From NCBI GenBank assembly GCA_029876055.1, contig CM056875.1, positions 2,976,001-3,040,000 of the forward strand: DNA of 64,000 nt. The letters are read 5' to 3'. This DNA comes from Madurella fahalii. Its lineage: Eukaryota; Ascomycota; Sordariomycetes; Sordariales. The position numbers and the translations under genes were made by a program. The notes beneath the pieces are model-generated. The model worked only from the letters and a program-made list of their open reading frames with translations, was not told the origin of the DNA and searched no databases. This document shows, in pieces, positions 10,656 through 19,506 of this stretch; within the stretch, counting starts at the first letter, position 1, and each line of letters begins with the position of its first letter.

Positions 10656-11854
10656 TCAAGATCCGGTGGCCTCCCGGTAGAAGGTGATACTCCTGCTCGC
10701 CCCAGCGGCGCAAAACATCTCGCTCTTGCCCATCCCCGGCGCCAGAGCCCTCTCAGTCTTGGGTAGCCACCGCACACACCACAGAGCCCCCTCTGTCTCG
10801 CTGTGTGTCGCCACACAAACACCGCGCGCCACATCCCAGACCTTGACCTTGCCGTCGAGCGACCCGCTCAGGAGGTACTCGCCCGTGTCATTCCAATCCA
10901 GCGAGGTGATCCATGCGGGCCTGCTGCTCGGCGTCGTCAGGTTGCCCACATGCTCACCATGCTCCATATCGTACAGCGCAATGACGCCCGCATTGCCCGC
11001 AGCCGCAAGACGCTTACAGCCGGGAGAGAAGGCAACCGCGCGAACGGGCTTTGCCAGACCTGATCAGAGAGGACACACACACACACACATCACCATTAGC
11101 CAGCCCGCAACCCCTCATTCCATAGTAGATAGATCGGCCGCCCTTACCAGAAAGGGAGTAGACCATCCTCCCGGCATCATTGTTGAACACGTAGACGGCG
11201 CCACTCTCGTGCCCGCTCGCCGTCAGCCTCCCGTCCACGCTCAGATCTACCGCCATGGCGAAGCTGCCGCCCCCCGCGCGCCCGTCTCGTACGTCTGGAT
11301 CCTCTCCCTGGCCGCCAGGTCCCAGACGTGGATCCGCCCGTCGCTGGTCGTGCACGCGAGGTACCCTTCGTCGGCGCTCAGGGACACGGCCCAGACGTCG
11401 CCTCCGGCCGACTTGGAGGGGGCAATCTCCCACTCGAGCTGCCACTCGTTGCGGTCGGGCTGCAGGTTCCAGATCTTGATCTCCCCGCCGAAGCCGACGC
11501 TCGCGGCGACGTTCCCCACCCCGTTCCGGGCGGTGCAGACATGGTGGCAGCCGAGCTTGTGCGCGGCCGGGATGGTTTGCTGGAGGGGAAAGGTGGGGTC
11601 GGCGGTGCTGTGGACGAGGAGAGAGGATGATCCGCTTGCTGAGAGGAGGGAGGTGGGCGTTGGGGCGAGGGAGAAGATGTCTGCCGGGTGTGCTGTTTTG
11701 TGCGGCATTCAGATGTTAGAGGAGAATGGCGGGGTCGGTTGGTTGGACGCGCTTGCCTTGGTCCACCGTGTGCGCGGTAAGATATTGTTTTGACTGTGAT
11801 GGTGGTTAGCAAAGTAGTTATCGCTATGCTTGACTACGGGCTCGATCTTGCCAT
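10656..11854 (-). CDS. SKI8: WD40 repeat protein SKI8/Rec14, with apparent 1-nt frameshift
   Basis: SKI8 is a beta-propeller subunit of the Ski complex in cytoplasmic 3'-5' mRNA decay, and as Rec14 it acts with Spo11 in meiotic break formation. The proposed exons on the minus strand are 11854..11852 (ATG only), 11793..11757, 11692..11148 and 11059..10656. The second exon reads SKQYLTAHTVDQ, continuing AHPADIFSLAP. WD repeats are clear: GEIKIWNL, GRIHVWDL, GAVYVFNN and GKVKVWDV. Between 11262 and 11290 the frame must shift by one: upstream reads IQTYETGARG and then runs out of register, and downstream resumes GSFAMAVDLSVDG. The shift lies at a run of six C (11270-11275), so a missing base in the assembly is as likely as a real lesion. 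Two introns, 11851..11794 and 11756..11693, appear to use GC donors (gcaaga, gcaagc). The intron 11147..11060 carries an (AC)n run. Confidence 0.8.
11068..11092 (+). repeat. (AC)n dinucleotide microsatellite in SKI8 intron
   Basis: An acacac run of roughly 20 nt lies inside the last SKI8 intron (11060-11147), between the acceptor and the branch region. It is likely length-variable, and I saw no other role for it. Confidence 0.7.
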
Positions 11855-12363
11855 TGTCACCTGCCCATAGACGGAGCTTTAATCAAGTCGGTTATTTTTA
11901 CGGCAAGGAAAGCTGGGGGACGTGGTTTGACGCCAGCAGCTGCAATGGTACCTGGCAGTCGCAGAAGGATGGTGGGGTAATTTCTGGTGGCTTATCAGAC
12001 GTCACAGAGCTACGGCCTAATCGTCTGTATCATACTGACTGGAGAATACCGCAAATGCAAGGGCACTTATCCCTCTAAATAGCAGGACGATCTTCTGACG
12101 GTGAATTAAAAATGGACAACTGCTTCGTGAGTTCCTCGAACTGCTCATTCCTCGCGTTCCTTGTTTAACGGCCTCATAAGCAGATCTGCCACTGTCATAC
12201 AACACCAGTCCTGACGGCACCATCTATAATGATACAATGTAGGTACAACCTATCCTAAGGCCTCTTATGATAGTCAGAGACCATGCATATGCCAGATCTT
12301 TTCCCGTGCCAGTCTATCTCCTCTCTGTTCGACTAAACCGGAGGTTGACCTCTTGAGCATCGC
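11855..12363. other. Intergenic, SKI8 promoter side and MRPL32 3' flank
   Basis: Roughly 500 nt without a supported gene. Both flanking genes read leftwards, so SKI8 regulatory sequence should be here. Confidence 0.45.
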
Positions 12364-12837
12364 TCAAGCACTCTTCTCCCTGGCCTCCTGGTTCATCATC
12401 TCCCTGAGCTCTAGGTAAAAACGTCAGCACGTCAAATCATCCCGCCATTTATTTCGCAGTTCCTCACTTGTTGCGCAGTGTGGACATAGATAGTGCATCC
12501 TCTTCGTCTCCCCGCAAGCGGGGCACTTGCACAGCGAGGTCACATCTTTCAGCGCCTTGCCCGCCATCTGCCTATGCCTCTTCTTCATGTGTGATGTCTT
12601 CTTCTTGGGCACTGCTTTGAGAATCGACTCCCAGATTCCTTCCAGCAGTGAAGGTATCGAAGGAAGTCCGAGTTGGAGGCCGACGGGGATGGAGAGGATG
12701 AGAGACGGGAAAAGGGGGAGCAAGAATTGCCGGACATAGATTTGCGTCCTTGTTGTCGAGAACAGTGTGGGCGGTAGTAGCCTCGGTAGGAAGGAGCCGG
12801 AGGAAGCCATCCTCATCGCCGGTGCTGCCAACGCCAT
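12364..12837 (-). CDS. MRPL32: Mitochondrial large-subunit ribosomal protein bL32m (MRPL32)
   Basis: This is a component of the mitochondrial 54S/large ribosomal subunit. The exons on the minus strand are 12837..12468 and 12410..12364, giving 138 aa. The first 70 residues are rich in hydrophobic and Ser/Arg residues with no acidic residue at the start, as expected for a mitochondrial presequence. The mature domain begins at VPKKKTSHMKKRHRQM, the L32p signature. A zinc ribbon follows (CKCPACG...CPHC). The short second exon encodes LREMMNQEAREKSA. The intron uses a GTGAGG donor; without splicing the frame ends in an unrelated tail. In yeast this protein is matured by the m-AAA protease, a relative of the i-AAA protease YME1 encoded elsewhere in this window; that is background knowledge, not context evidence. 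The gene is divergent from the septin. Confidence 0.92.
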
Positions 12838-13496
12838 CGTGTGGACTGCTACGGCTCTCCTTTCGCGTAGAGACGGGCTCGCTGATTGTAGAATGGGCGG
12901 GCGAATTAATGATCGACGGGAGTCCTCTTGTCCTGCACTACTGCCCGTCGCAAGGGTGCACCTGCGGCATGCCCTTCTGTGGTTGATTCGCCGGGTGGTC
13001 GTGGATCGCGCTTCTCGAATTGGAGTCCGCCCAGAAAAAATGTCGGCGTGACTTTTTGCGACGGATTCACAGGTCCCTTGCCGGGCAGCAATTGGAGGGC
13101 AGGGGTTGCACGGTCCTGCACAGAGCTCCGGTTGCCGCATGCACTGTCCAGACCGTCCTAGCCTGATTAGGTTTGTGCCTGGGGCAGAGGTCTCCACACA
13201 CCAATCAAGAGCAGCCCGCTGCCCTCCCCCTTTCCCCAGTCCAGCCAGCGACCCCTTGGACGGAAATTATTGTTTGACAGAAAGCTGCCGGACAGGAAAG
13301 GTTCGAAAATCCCCCCTTCGAAACCTCGCCCAAACCGCATCCACCCGGCCTCAATCCGTCGCCAACCCCAATCTCGTCGTCCCCGAATACCCTCTGCTGC
13401 CTCGCCCGGTCGTCCCCCGACGAGTGATTCTCGATTGCCCTTATTTGGAGTAGAGACGCGTCCACAGCAAAACTAATCCATCCACAAGCCGAAAAA
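12838..13496. promoter_or_regulatory. Divergent promoter between MRPL32 and septin
   Basis: About 660 nt separate the two start codons. The sequence is C-rich toward the septin, a usual feature of strong fungal promoters. No specific motif was identified. Confidence 0.5.
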
Positions 13497-14653
13497 ATGG
13501 CGGCCATGCCTGCAGCCACCATCTACCCCCAGAGCCATGTTGGTTTCGACAGCATCACGTCTCAAATCGAGCGGAAGCTGCTCAAACGCGGATTCCAGTT
13601 CAACGTCATCTGCGTCGGTCAGTTCCCCATTGTGCCCCCGCCGGCTGACTTGTCTTATCCACCTTGGGGGTTCCGCGAGCTGCGACTGACGTGATCTCCG
13701 CGTTACAGGCCAGACGGGTCTGGGCAAGTCGACTCTGATCAACACCATCTTTGCCTCGCACCTCATCGAATCCAAGGGCAGGCTCAATCCCGATGAGGTC
13801 ATCCGGTCGACCACCGAGATTCAGTCTGTTTCGCACATCATTGAGGAGAACGGTGTCCGTCTGAGACTGAACATCGTCGATACCCCCGGCTACGGCGACC
13901 TGATCAACAATGACCGCTGCTGGGACCCCATCGTCAAGTATATCAAGGATCAGCACTCTGCTTACCTGCGGAAGGAGCTCACAGCTCAGCGTGAGCGCTA
14001 CATCCAAGACACCCGCATCCACTGCTGCCTGTTCTTCATCCAGCCGTCTGGCCACTCGCTCAAGCCGATTGACATTGTCGTGCTGAAGAAGCTGTCGGAT
14101 GTTGTCAACGTGGTTCCCGTCATCGCAAAGGCCGATTCTCTTACAATGGAGGAGCGCCAGGCGTTCAAGGAGCGTATCAAGGAGGAGTTTGCGTTCCACA
14201 ACCTCAAGATGTATCCCTACGACAACGACGAGCTTGACGAGGAGGAGCGGGCAGTCAATAGCGAGATCAAGGTGCGTTACTTTTGCGCCCGTGGCAGTAG
14301 GCATTGGCTAACGTGGCAAACAGAGCTTGATCCCCTTCGCCGTTGTCGGTTCCGAGAAGTCGATCATTGTCAACGGCAAGCAGGTCCGCGGGCGCCAGAA
14401 CCGGTGGGGTGTGATCAATGTCGAGGACGAGACGCACTGCGAATTCGTCTACCTCCGGAACTTCCTCCTCCGCACACACCTTCAGGATCTTATCGAGACG
14501 ACTTCTCAGATCCACTACGAGACGTTCCGCGCAAAGCAGCTGCTGGCCCTGAAGGAGAGCAGCGCCCAGGGCCATGGCAGCAGGCCCATCAGCCCGGCGG
14601 CGGAGCGCGAGATGAGCCGCAGCTCGCAACGCATGACGATGAACGGCTACTAG
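13497..14653 (+). CDS. cdc10: Septin, Cdc10-type
   Basis: Septins are GTP-binding proteins that assemble into filaments at septa, hyphal branches and appressoria-like structures. The exons are 13497..13617, 13709..14271 and 14324..14653, giving 337 aa. The polybasic/membrane-proximal segment ERKLLKRGFQFNV precedes the G1 P-loop GQTGLGKS at residues 41-48. The G3 motif DTPGYGD and G4 motif AKAD follow, then the septin unique element (WGVINVEDETHCEF and FLLRTHLQDLIETTS). The protein ends soon after YETFRAKQLLALKESS with a Ser-rich tail and no coiled coil. That, together with the N-terminal VGFDSITSQIE and the length, points to the Cdc10 group rather than Cdc3, Cdc11 or Cdc12, which carry long coiled coils. 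The paralogue assignment is inferred and less sure than the family. Confidence 0.9.
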
Positions 14654-15368
14654 GGGCCTGGCATCCCACACGGTGCAGCTCCCCGGTCTCTACCCTATCG
14701 CTGACCAAGAAAGACTTTGATATCCCGGCAGAAGGATTGCCAAAGGGCCATGCAATATGAATGGCGTCCAAGGGAGATTGGCGGGAGGATAGCGTGGCGC
14801 AATTCGATGTGGTTTACAGGTCATACCCCGTTGGCCTATGGTGTTTACGTCTGTTGGCAAATCGTATTCCGTGGACTGGACTTCTTACTCCTATTTTCTT
14901 TTAGTACCCGAAGCTCCTCCCCGTCTTTGCGACCTCTTTTCTTTTTCATTTTCTCTTTTTTTTTACTTATTAATTCCCCAGCCCTCCGTACTTAATAGAG
15001 AGCTACTAGTTTCGATACCTGACGGAATACCACGAGTTGTTTAGTTGAGCTTTGTATAGGAGAATGGTGATGTTGAGATGGTAATTGTTTTGAGCTCCAG
15101 ACCTGATATCCGTTACCACACATGGTTCTCTATCCAAATTCTTGTGTCATGAGTTTTCCCGACTCGCACACGCGGGTCATCTACCTACCCGGGTTAGGGT
15201 TAGAATCGGCTCCCTTCAATGCCGTGTCGACGCGCCGTTACTTCGCGTCCCACTTCCAACACCTCTGAATTTGCTGCAAGGGCTCCTCTCATGGTCATCA
15301 ACATGTGAGAGCCCACTCCCATTCGAAATTCATTCCAATCATGCCGCCGACCCCACATCATCAACACC
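14654..15368. other. Septin 3' flank and promoter of the OB-fold gene
   Basis: A T-rich stretch (14935-14975) lies in the probable septin 3' untranslated region. Nearer to the next gene lies a telomere-type TTAGGGTTA site, listed separately. Confidence 0.5.
15191..15203 (+). promoter_or_regulatory. TTAGGG-type (telobox-like) site
   Basis: The sequence gggttagggttag carries two consecutive vertebrate/fungal-type telomere units. It contains TTAGGGTTA, the core recognised by telobox Myb proteins (Tbf1, Teb1 and TRF families). It lies about 165 nt upstream of the start codon of the OB-fold gene. It may be a promoter element, but chance occurrence cannot be excluded. Confidence 0.45.
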
Positions 15369-16661
15369 ATGTCACGGAAAGGGATCGTCGCCCTCGACCC
15401 CGAAACCCCACTCGACCCGAAACCCCTCATCGCCGACCTACTCCGCACGCAGTACTGTGTGCCCGGCTCTGTGTTTCTAGTCGAGGCTATCGAGCGCCGG
15501 GTGCCCATCCCTGGTCCGGCGGGACACCATCGTCATCGACCAGGTCGGGGCCTGAGGGCTGTGCGCTTACTGTTGGGAGACGGAGAGCTGTGTATCCAGG
15601 CGCTAGTCAGGCCAGAAGTTCATTGTTCCGTTGACAGGGGTGCAGTGTATGAGGGTTGCTATGTAAAGGTTGACAAGTTTGAGTTGAGGTGGATGGAGGG
15701 AGGGGGAGGAGTGGACGGGGTGGATGATGGAGTGGAGGCTCCGGGGAGTATGGAGAGGGAGAGAGAGGGGACCGGGAAGGGCGGAGTGGTATATTTGGTA
15801 GTTGGGGATTTGGTGACTGTTGGTTGGAATGAGGAGTATCTGGAAATTCTGAGGAGGGAGGAGATGGGGAAGGAGGAGGTTCTCCGTGACGAGAAAGGGG
15901 ATGAAGTTGTGGACGGGGACGGTGGGGAGGCTAAGGCCGTGGAGCAGCTCATGGAAGATGGAAAGTCAAGAGAAGCTAGAGCGGCGGCGCCAGAGAGGGT
16001 GACATCTCATGCGGCTGAAGATCCCGAACCAACCACTGCAAAATCCCCATCGGACAAGGACGCCGGCGAACCTGACTACCTCTCAGATTCGGACGACGCG
16101 TTTGAAACCCTTGACGTATCCGCAGAGAAGGCTGATCAACGCCGCATAGCCATCAGCGCACCTGGTCCTCGTCAGGAACACCAAGCTACCATTGTCCAAC
16201 ATCACCAGCACCAGAACAGGCGCCTCCCATGGTTGCCCAACGACCCGACACAACCACTCCAGCTCACGCTCTTGCGCTCCATCCCTAACCTACCTTACAA
16301 GCAAAACTGGATGGTCAACGTCCTCGCTGTAGTGGTCTCACTCTCGGACGTGCAGCCCGCGCACATTCCCCCGTACAGGCAACGCACCGCACTGTTAGCA
16401 GACCCGAGCACTACCAAGCAAGTGCATCTCGCCACGTTTCTGGAACCGGAAATGTTCACGCCCGACGTAGGCAGCGTTGTCCTCCTTCTCGGCGTCAAGA
16501 ATCATCTTTACGACGGCGGGTCGCTGAGGAAATACGTTAGCGATCGACCGAAAAATGGGACGAGTTGGTGGATACAGCATCCAGAGATGCTGGGCTGGTG
16601 TAAAGACGATGCGGCGAGGCTAAGAGAGTGGTGGTGGGCCAGAGCGGGTGGCGCTGTGTGA
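15369..16661 (+). CDS. Orphan protein with a probable C-terminal OB fold
   Basis: I do not recognise this 430-aa single-exon gene. The N-terminal 110 residues (start MSRKGIVALD, then YCVPGSVFLVEAIE) look like a compact domain with alternating strands, reading VRLLLGDGELCIQALV and GCYVKVDKFELRW. A low-complexity, acidic and Glu-rich middle spans about 115-280. The C-terminal 150 residues read NWMVNVLAVVVSLSDV, then VHLATFLEPEMFTPDVGSVV, LLLGVKNHLYDGGSLRKYVS and TSWWIQHP. They end LREWWWARAGGAV. The strand pattern and the GSLRKYVS/SWW segments suggest an OB fold of the RPA/Pot1 type, so single-stranded nucleic-acid binding is possible. This is an inference from texture, not from a profile match. 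Codon use is normal, and no intron signals interrupt it. A TTAGGGTTA site lies in its promoter. Confidence 0.75.
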   Translation: MSRKGIVALDPETPLDPKPLIADLLRTQYCVPGSVFLVEAIERRVPIPGPAGHHRHRPGRGLRAVRLLLGDGELCIQALVRPEVHCSVDRGAVYEGCYVKVDKFELRWMEGGGGVDGVDDGVEAPGSMEREREGTGKGGVVYLVVGDLVTVGWNEEYLEILRREEMGKEEVLRDEKGDEVVDGDGGEAKAVEQLMEDGKSREARAAAPERVTSHAAEDPEPTTAKSPSDKDAGEPDYLSDSDDAFETLDVSAEKADQRRIAISAPGPRQEHQATIVQHHQHQNRRLPWLPNDPTQPLQLTLLRSIPNLPYKQNWMVNVLAVVVSLSDVQPAHIPPYRQRTALLADPSTTKQVHLATFLEPEMFTPDVGSVVLLLGVKNHLYDGGSLRKYVSDRPKNGTSWWIQHPEMLGWCKDDAARLREWWWARAGGAV

Positions 16662-16816
16662 TACGTCCAAAGCCTGCCCGCCTGAGCGTGGCTGACACCA
16701 ACTACCACCCTTGAGCTGTGCTGCGAGTTCCCCGCTCATTCTGCATCCTGAGTTGGCACACTCGATCCATCTCTCAGTGCCGTTCTGTCGCCTGCCATCA
16801 TCCCGAGCCGGCAAAA

Positions 16817-18550
16817 ATGCCAGCCAAGGTGTACGCTGTGCTCTGCATAGCAGAGATAGGAGAGATGATCATAGGCTTTCTTGAAGACCGCCGCGATGTG
16901 TACAACGCATGCCTCACGAGCAAGTCGTTCTACGCCGCCGCGCGATCCCACCTTTGGCAGGCCGTTGACCTCCGAGACCTCGTGCAGCCCGGCCGCCGTT
17001 TCTGGGAGCGCTTCTCGTCTGAACTGAGATCCTACACACAGTCTCTCTACGTTGATATGAAAGCTGCGGCTCCCGGTCTCTTGGACAGGATTGGCATCAG
17101 GCCGTGGAACTCCCATGTTTGCGACCCAGAGTGGCTTGCGGTTAAGGAAGACGTAGACAAACTGTTCTACGGGCTGAAGGAGACAATGAAACGTTCGGCG
17201 CACCTCCGTTCCTTCGCATCTCGGGATGTGCCTCGCGTTCTCGATCTTATCCTCCTCCTCCACCGCTACTGCCCCGCCATCGAGTCGATCAGCATCTCAG
17301 CGTGCATCCAAGACAGCTTTGGGCTCTGCGCGCATCCAGGGGTCGGCCTGCAGCACTGGAGGGAGCAGGTTGGAAGAGGTATCAAAGTCCCTCTAGCCAA
17401 CATGGTCAACCTCTGTCTCGACCCCATCATCGCGCCCAAGTTTGATTTTCCAAGCCTCCGCACTCTGAGTCTAACTGATCTCCGTTTATATTGGACGGTT
17501 TCCCCGATTAAATTTGCGCCGCTGTTTGCAATCTTGAAGGCCTCGCCCAACCTCACATACCTCGAGTTGACGTTTACTTTTCAGTGTGGCGTGATCAGGC
17601 CTGGCAACCCGAGTCTATCTCACGGAACCCCCCCACACTCGCTCAACCTACTACTCGATCGGATATGGCGGGGTTACCACTCAAGGGGTGGCATGCCCCT
17701 GCACCTCAAAGGCTTGAAGCTCGGTACTCGGTGTCAGTTCTATGGCTCGTTCGGCCCTGCTGAGCGACTCCACAAGCTAACCGACTTGGCTTGCCTTGAG
17801 GAGTTGCATATGGAAGGCAGGGCTGCCAGACCCACCTCCTCTACTACGCAGGTTCAACCTGTATTACGCTTTGGCGCCATAGAACAGGGCCATTTACCAA
17901 GACTACGCAAGCTCACCTGGCCGTGGATGGAGGGCCATGTGGTGATGATGCTGCACATGGCCAGCCAAGCCTACTTCAGCCAGGTCACGGCTCGGATCAC
18001 AGCACCAGCATATCCAGATTGGATCCAACCCCAGACACGCGCATGGTTCGCGAGGTATCCGGTCGACTATGCTCAACAGGGCGACACGTTGAGGCTACAT
18101 GGGCTTGTGCTTCCCTCGGAACATATGACCCCCGAAGACACCGAGATGTTCATGCTGATGCTGCCATGGGCAAGGCCCATGAGGTCACTCAAGATCCGGC
18201 TACCTCGTGTCACCGTTGACTGCGGCGATGACAAATCCAACGAACTCTTTGGGAGCTTTGCAAAGATGGAAGAGCTGCGCGAGCTGTGGCTCTCAGACGG
18301 CCTCGAAAATTCGAGCCACGAGCAGACAGATGTTGTCAGCGCTAGCAAGGAGCAGCTCCGGGCACTTGCCCTCAAGTTTGCCGTTACATGCGCGAAACTC
18401 TCATACTTGAGGATCCTCGACCAGGCTTGGCATATCTGGAGGACGGGGCCGGACGACAGAGCGCCAGAACTGCGCCCACTCCTGGCATGGGAGGTCGAGA
18501 ATAAGCTACCGTACGCCTTCGACTATCGCACTCCCAGCCGTGTGAAGTAA
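16817..18550 (+). CDS. F-box-like / leucine-rich-type protein
   Basis: This is a single-exon gene of 577 aa from the ATG at 16817 (AAAAATGCC context); an in-frame upstream extension to 16718 exists but has no support. The first 50 residues fit a divergent F-box: IAEIGEMIIGFLEDRRDVYN, then ACLTSKSFYAAARSHLWQAV. The rest has irregular Leu-rich segments such as FPSLRTLSLTDLRL, SPNLTYLELTF and MEELRELWLSD, typical of fungal F-box proteins with LRR-like C-termini. By family it would link an unknown substrate to Skp1 and an SCF ubiquitin ligase. No substrate or regulatory role can be read from the sequence. Its 3' neighbour, the TBC gene, is convergent. Confidence 0.8.
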   Translation: MPAKVYAVLCIAEIGEMIIGFLEDRRDVYNACLTSKSFYAAARSHLWQAVDLRDLVQPGRRFWERFSSELRSYTQSLYVDMKAAAPGLLDRIGIRPWNSHVCDPEWLAVKEDVDKLFYGLKETMKRSAHLRSFASRDVPRVLDLILLLHRYCPAIESISISACIQDSFGLCAHPGVGLQHWREQVGRGIKVPLANMVNLCLDPIIAPKFDFPSLRTLSLTDLRLYWTVSPIKFAPLFAILKASPNLTYLELTFTFQCGVIRPGNPSLSHGTPPHSLNLLLDRIWRGYHSRGGMPLHLKGLKLGTRCQFYGSFGPAERLHKLTDLACLEELHMEGRAARPTSSTTQVQPVLRFGAIEQGHLPRLRKLTWPWMEGHVVMMLHMASQAYFSQVTARITAPAYPDWIQPQTRAWFARYPVDYAQQGDTLRLHGLVLPSEHMTPEDTEMFMLMLPWARPMRSLKIRLPRVTVDCGDDKSNELFGSFAKMEELRELWLSDGLENSSHEQTDVVSASKEQLRALALKFAVTCAKLSYLRILDQAWHIWRTGPDDRAPELRPLLAWEVENKLPYAFDYRTPSRVK

Positions 18551-19506
18551 AGCGGATTGCGTTACCCTCCTCTCCGATTGCCTTGCCTTTCGGATTCGAT
18601 GTCCTACAAGGTTTTTCTCAGGCGGCTTCACGATCAACCGTATCGTTCCCTCTCCCCCGCCCATGTTTTATAGCTGGGCAACAGCCACTAGTTCTCTCAA
18701 GTTCCGCCATCTCGGATTGACCTCGCAAGAACCATTCCCCCGATCTGCACCACCAAACACTGTAATTCCAGTCTACAAAGGTTCTGACCCTGGAGATCGG
18801 TGTTACCACGAGGCTCGTACAACAAGGACTGGATGGCACCTTGGGCATCAATCTGGTGATGGGAAATTGAACGTGCTGGGAACTGGTTCTGATATGGAGT
18901 GAGGATGATATCCCCAGTCCTTCATCTGCTGGTGAGCGTGCTTTCAGCCAAAACTAATAGTAGTCCGCTGCATAAGCCAGACAACGAGCGTTAAGAATGG
19001 TGCTCGTTCACTCTTTCACGTAACTGGAGTTGGAGAGAGACAATCCACAGTTATATCAACGCAGGATATCTCGCCGTTTTTTTTCTTCCCCCCAAGTTTA
19101 CCACGCACAACCGAGTTCGGCAGTAGAATGTACATCTAATTTGCCATGTAGTATAGTATATTGTCTGTCAAATGAGCGTACACTGCTGCAAGACCTACAG
19201 TTTACCCACCCGCCCATGGCTAGACTCCTTGCTTTTATTGCCCTCTTTCCACTCTCCGCCCGTGTTGCCAAACCCCCCCTTTGAACCAAGAAGAAGACCG
19301 TCGGGTATCGTAAGAATCTGCCCAATCTATAAAAGAACAGGACTCATATGCAACGTTTATCCCGCTGGTATCCCCCCAATGCGACGAACCCACCACAAAA
19401 GGAAAAACAAGCAAAACGCTAACAAACAGACAGCCCGAACGGTGTGCCTGGCCTTGACAAAAAAAAAAAAAAAAAAAACGCCCCACGATGATCTAGAGAA
19501 CGGATC
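18551..19506. other. Convergent intergenic between F-box and TBC genes
   Basis: About 950 nt contain the 3' untranslated regions of both genes. A run of 20 A lies at 19459-19478. No supported gene is present. Confidence 0.5.
19459..19478 (+). repeat. Homopolymer of 20 A
   Basis: Twenty A residues on the plus strand lie 29 nt past the TBC stop codon, which is at 19507 on the minus strand. It would be transcribed as poly-U in that gene's 3' untranslated region. It is preceded by no coding sequence, so it is not an obvious retroposon tail. Confidence 0.85.

Noticed and set aside
15191..15203. Former telomere or chromosome end
   Set aside because: Only two TTAGGG units are present, with ordinary genes on both sides; it fits a factor-binding site better than an interstitial telomere.
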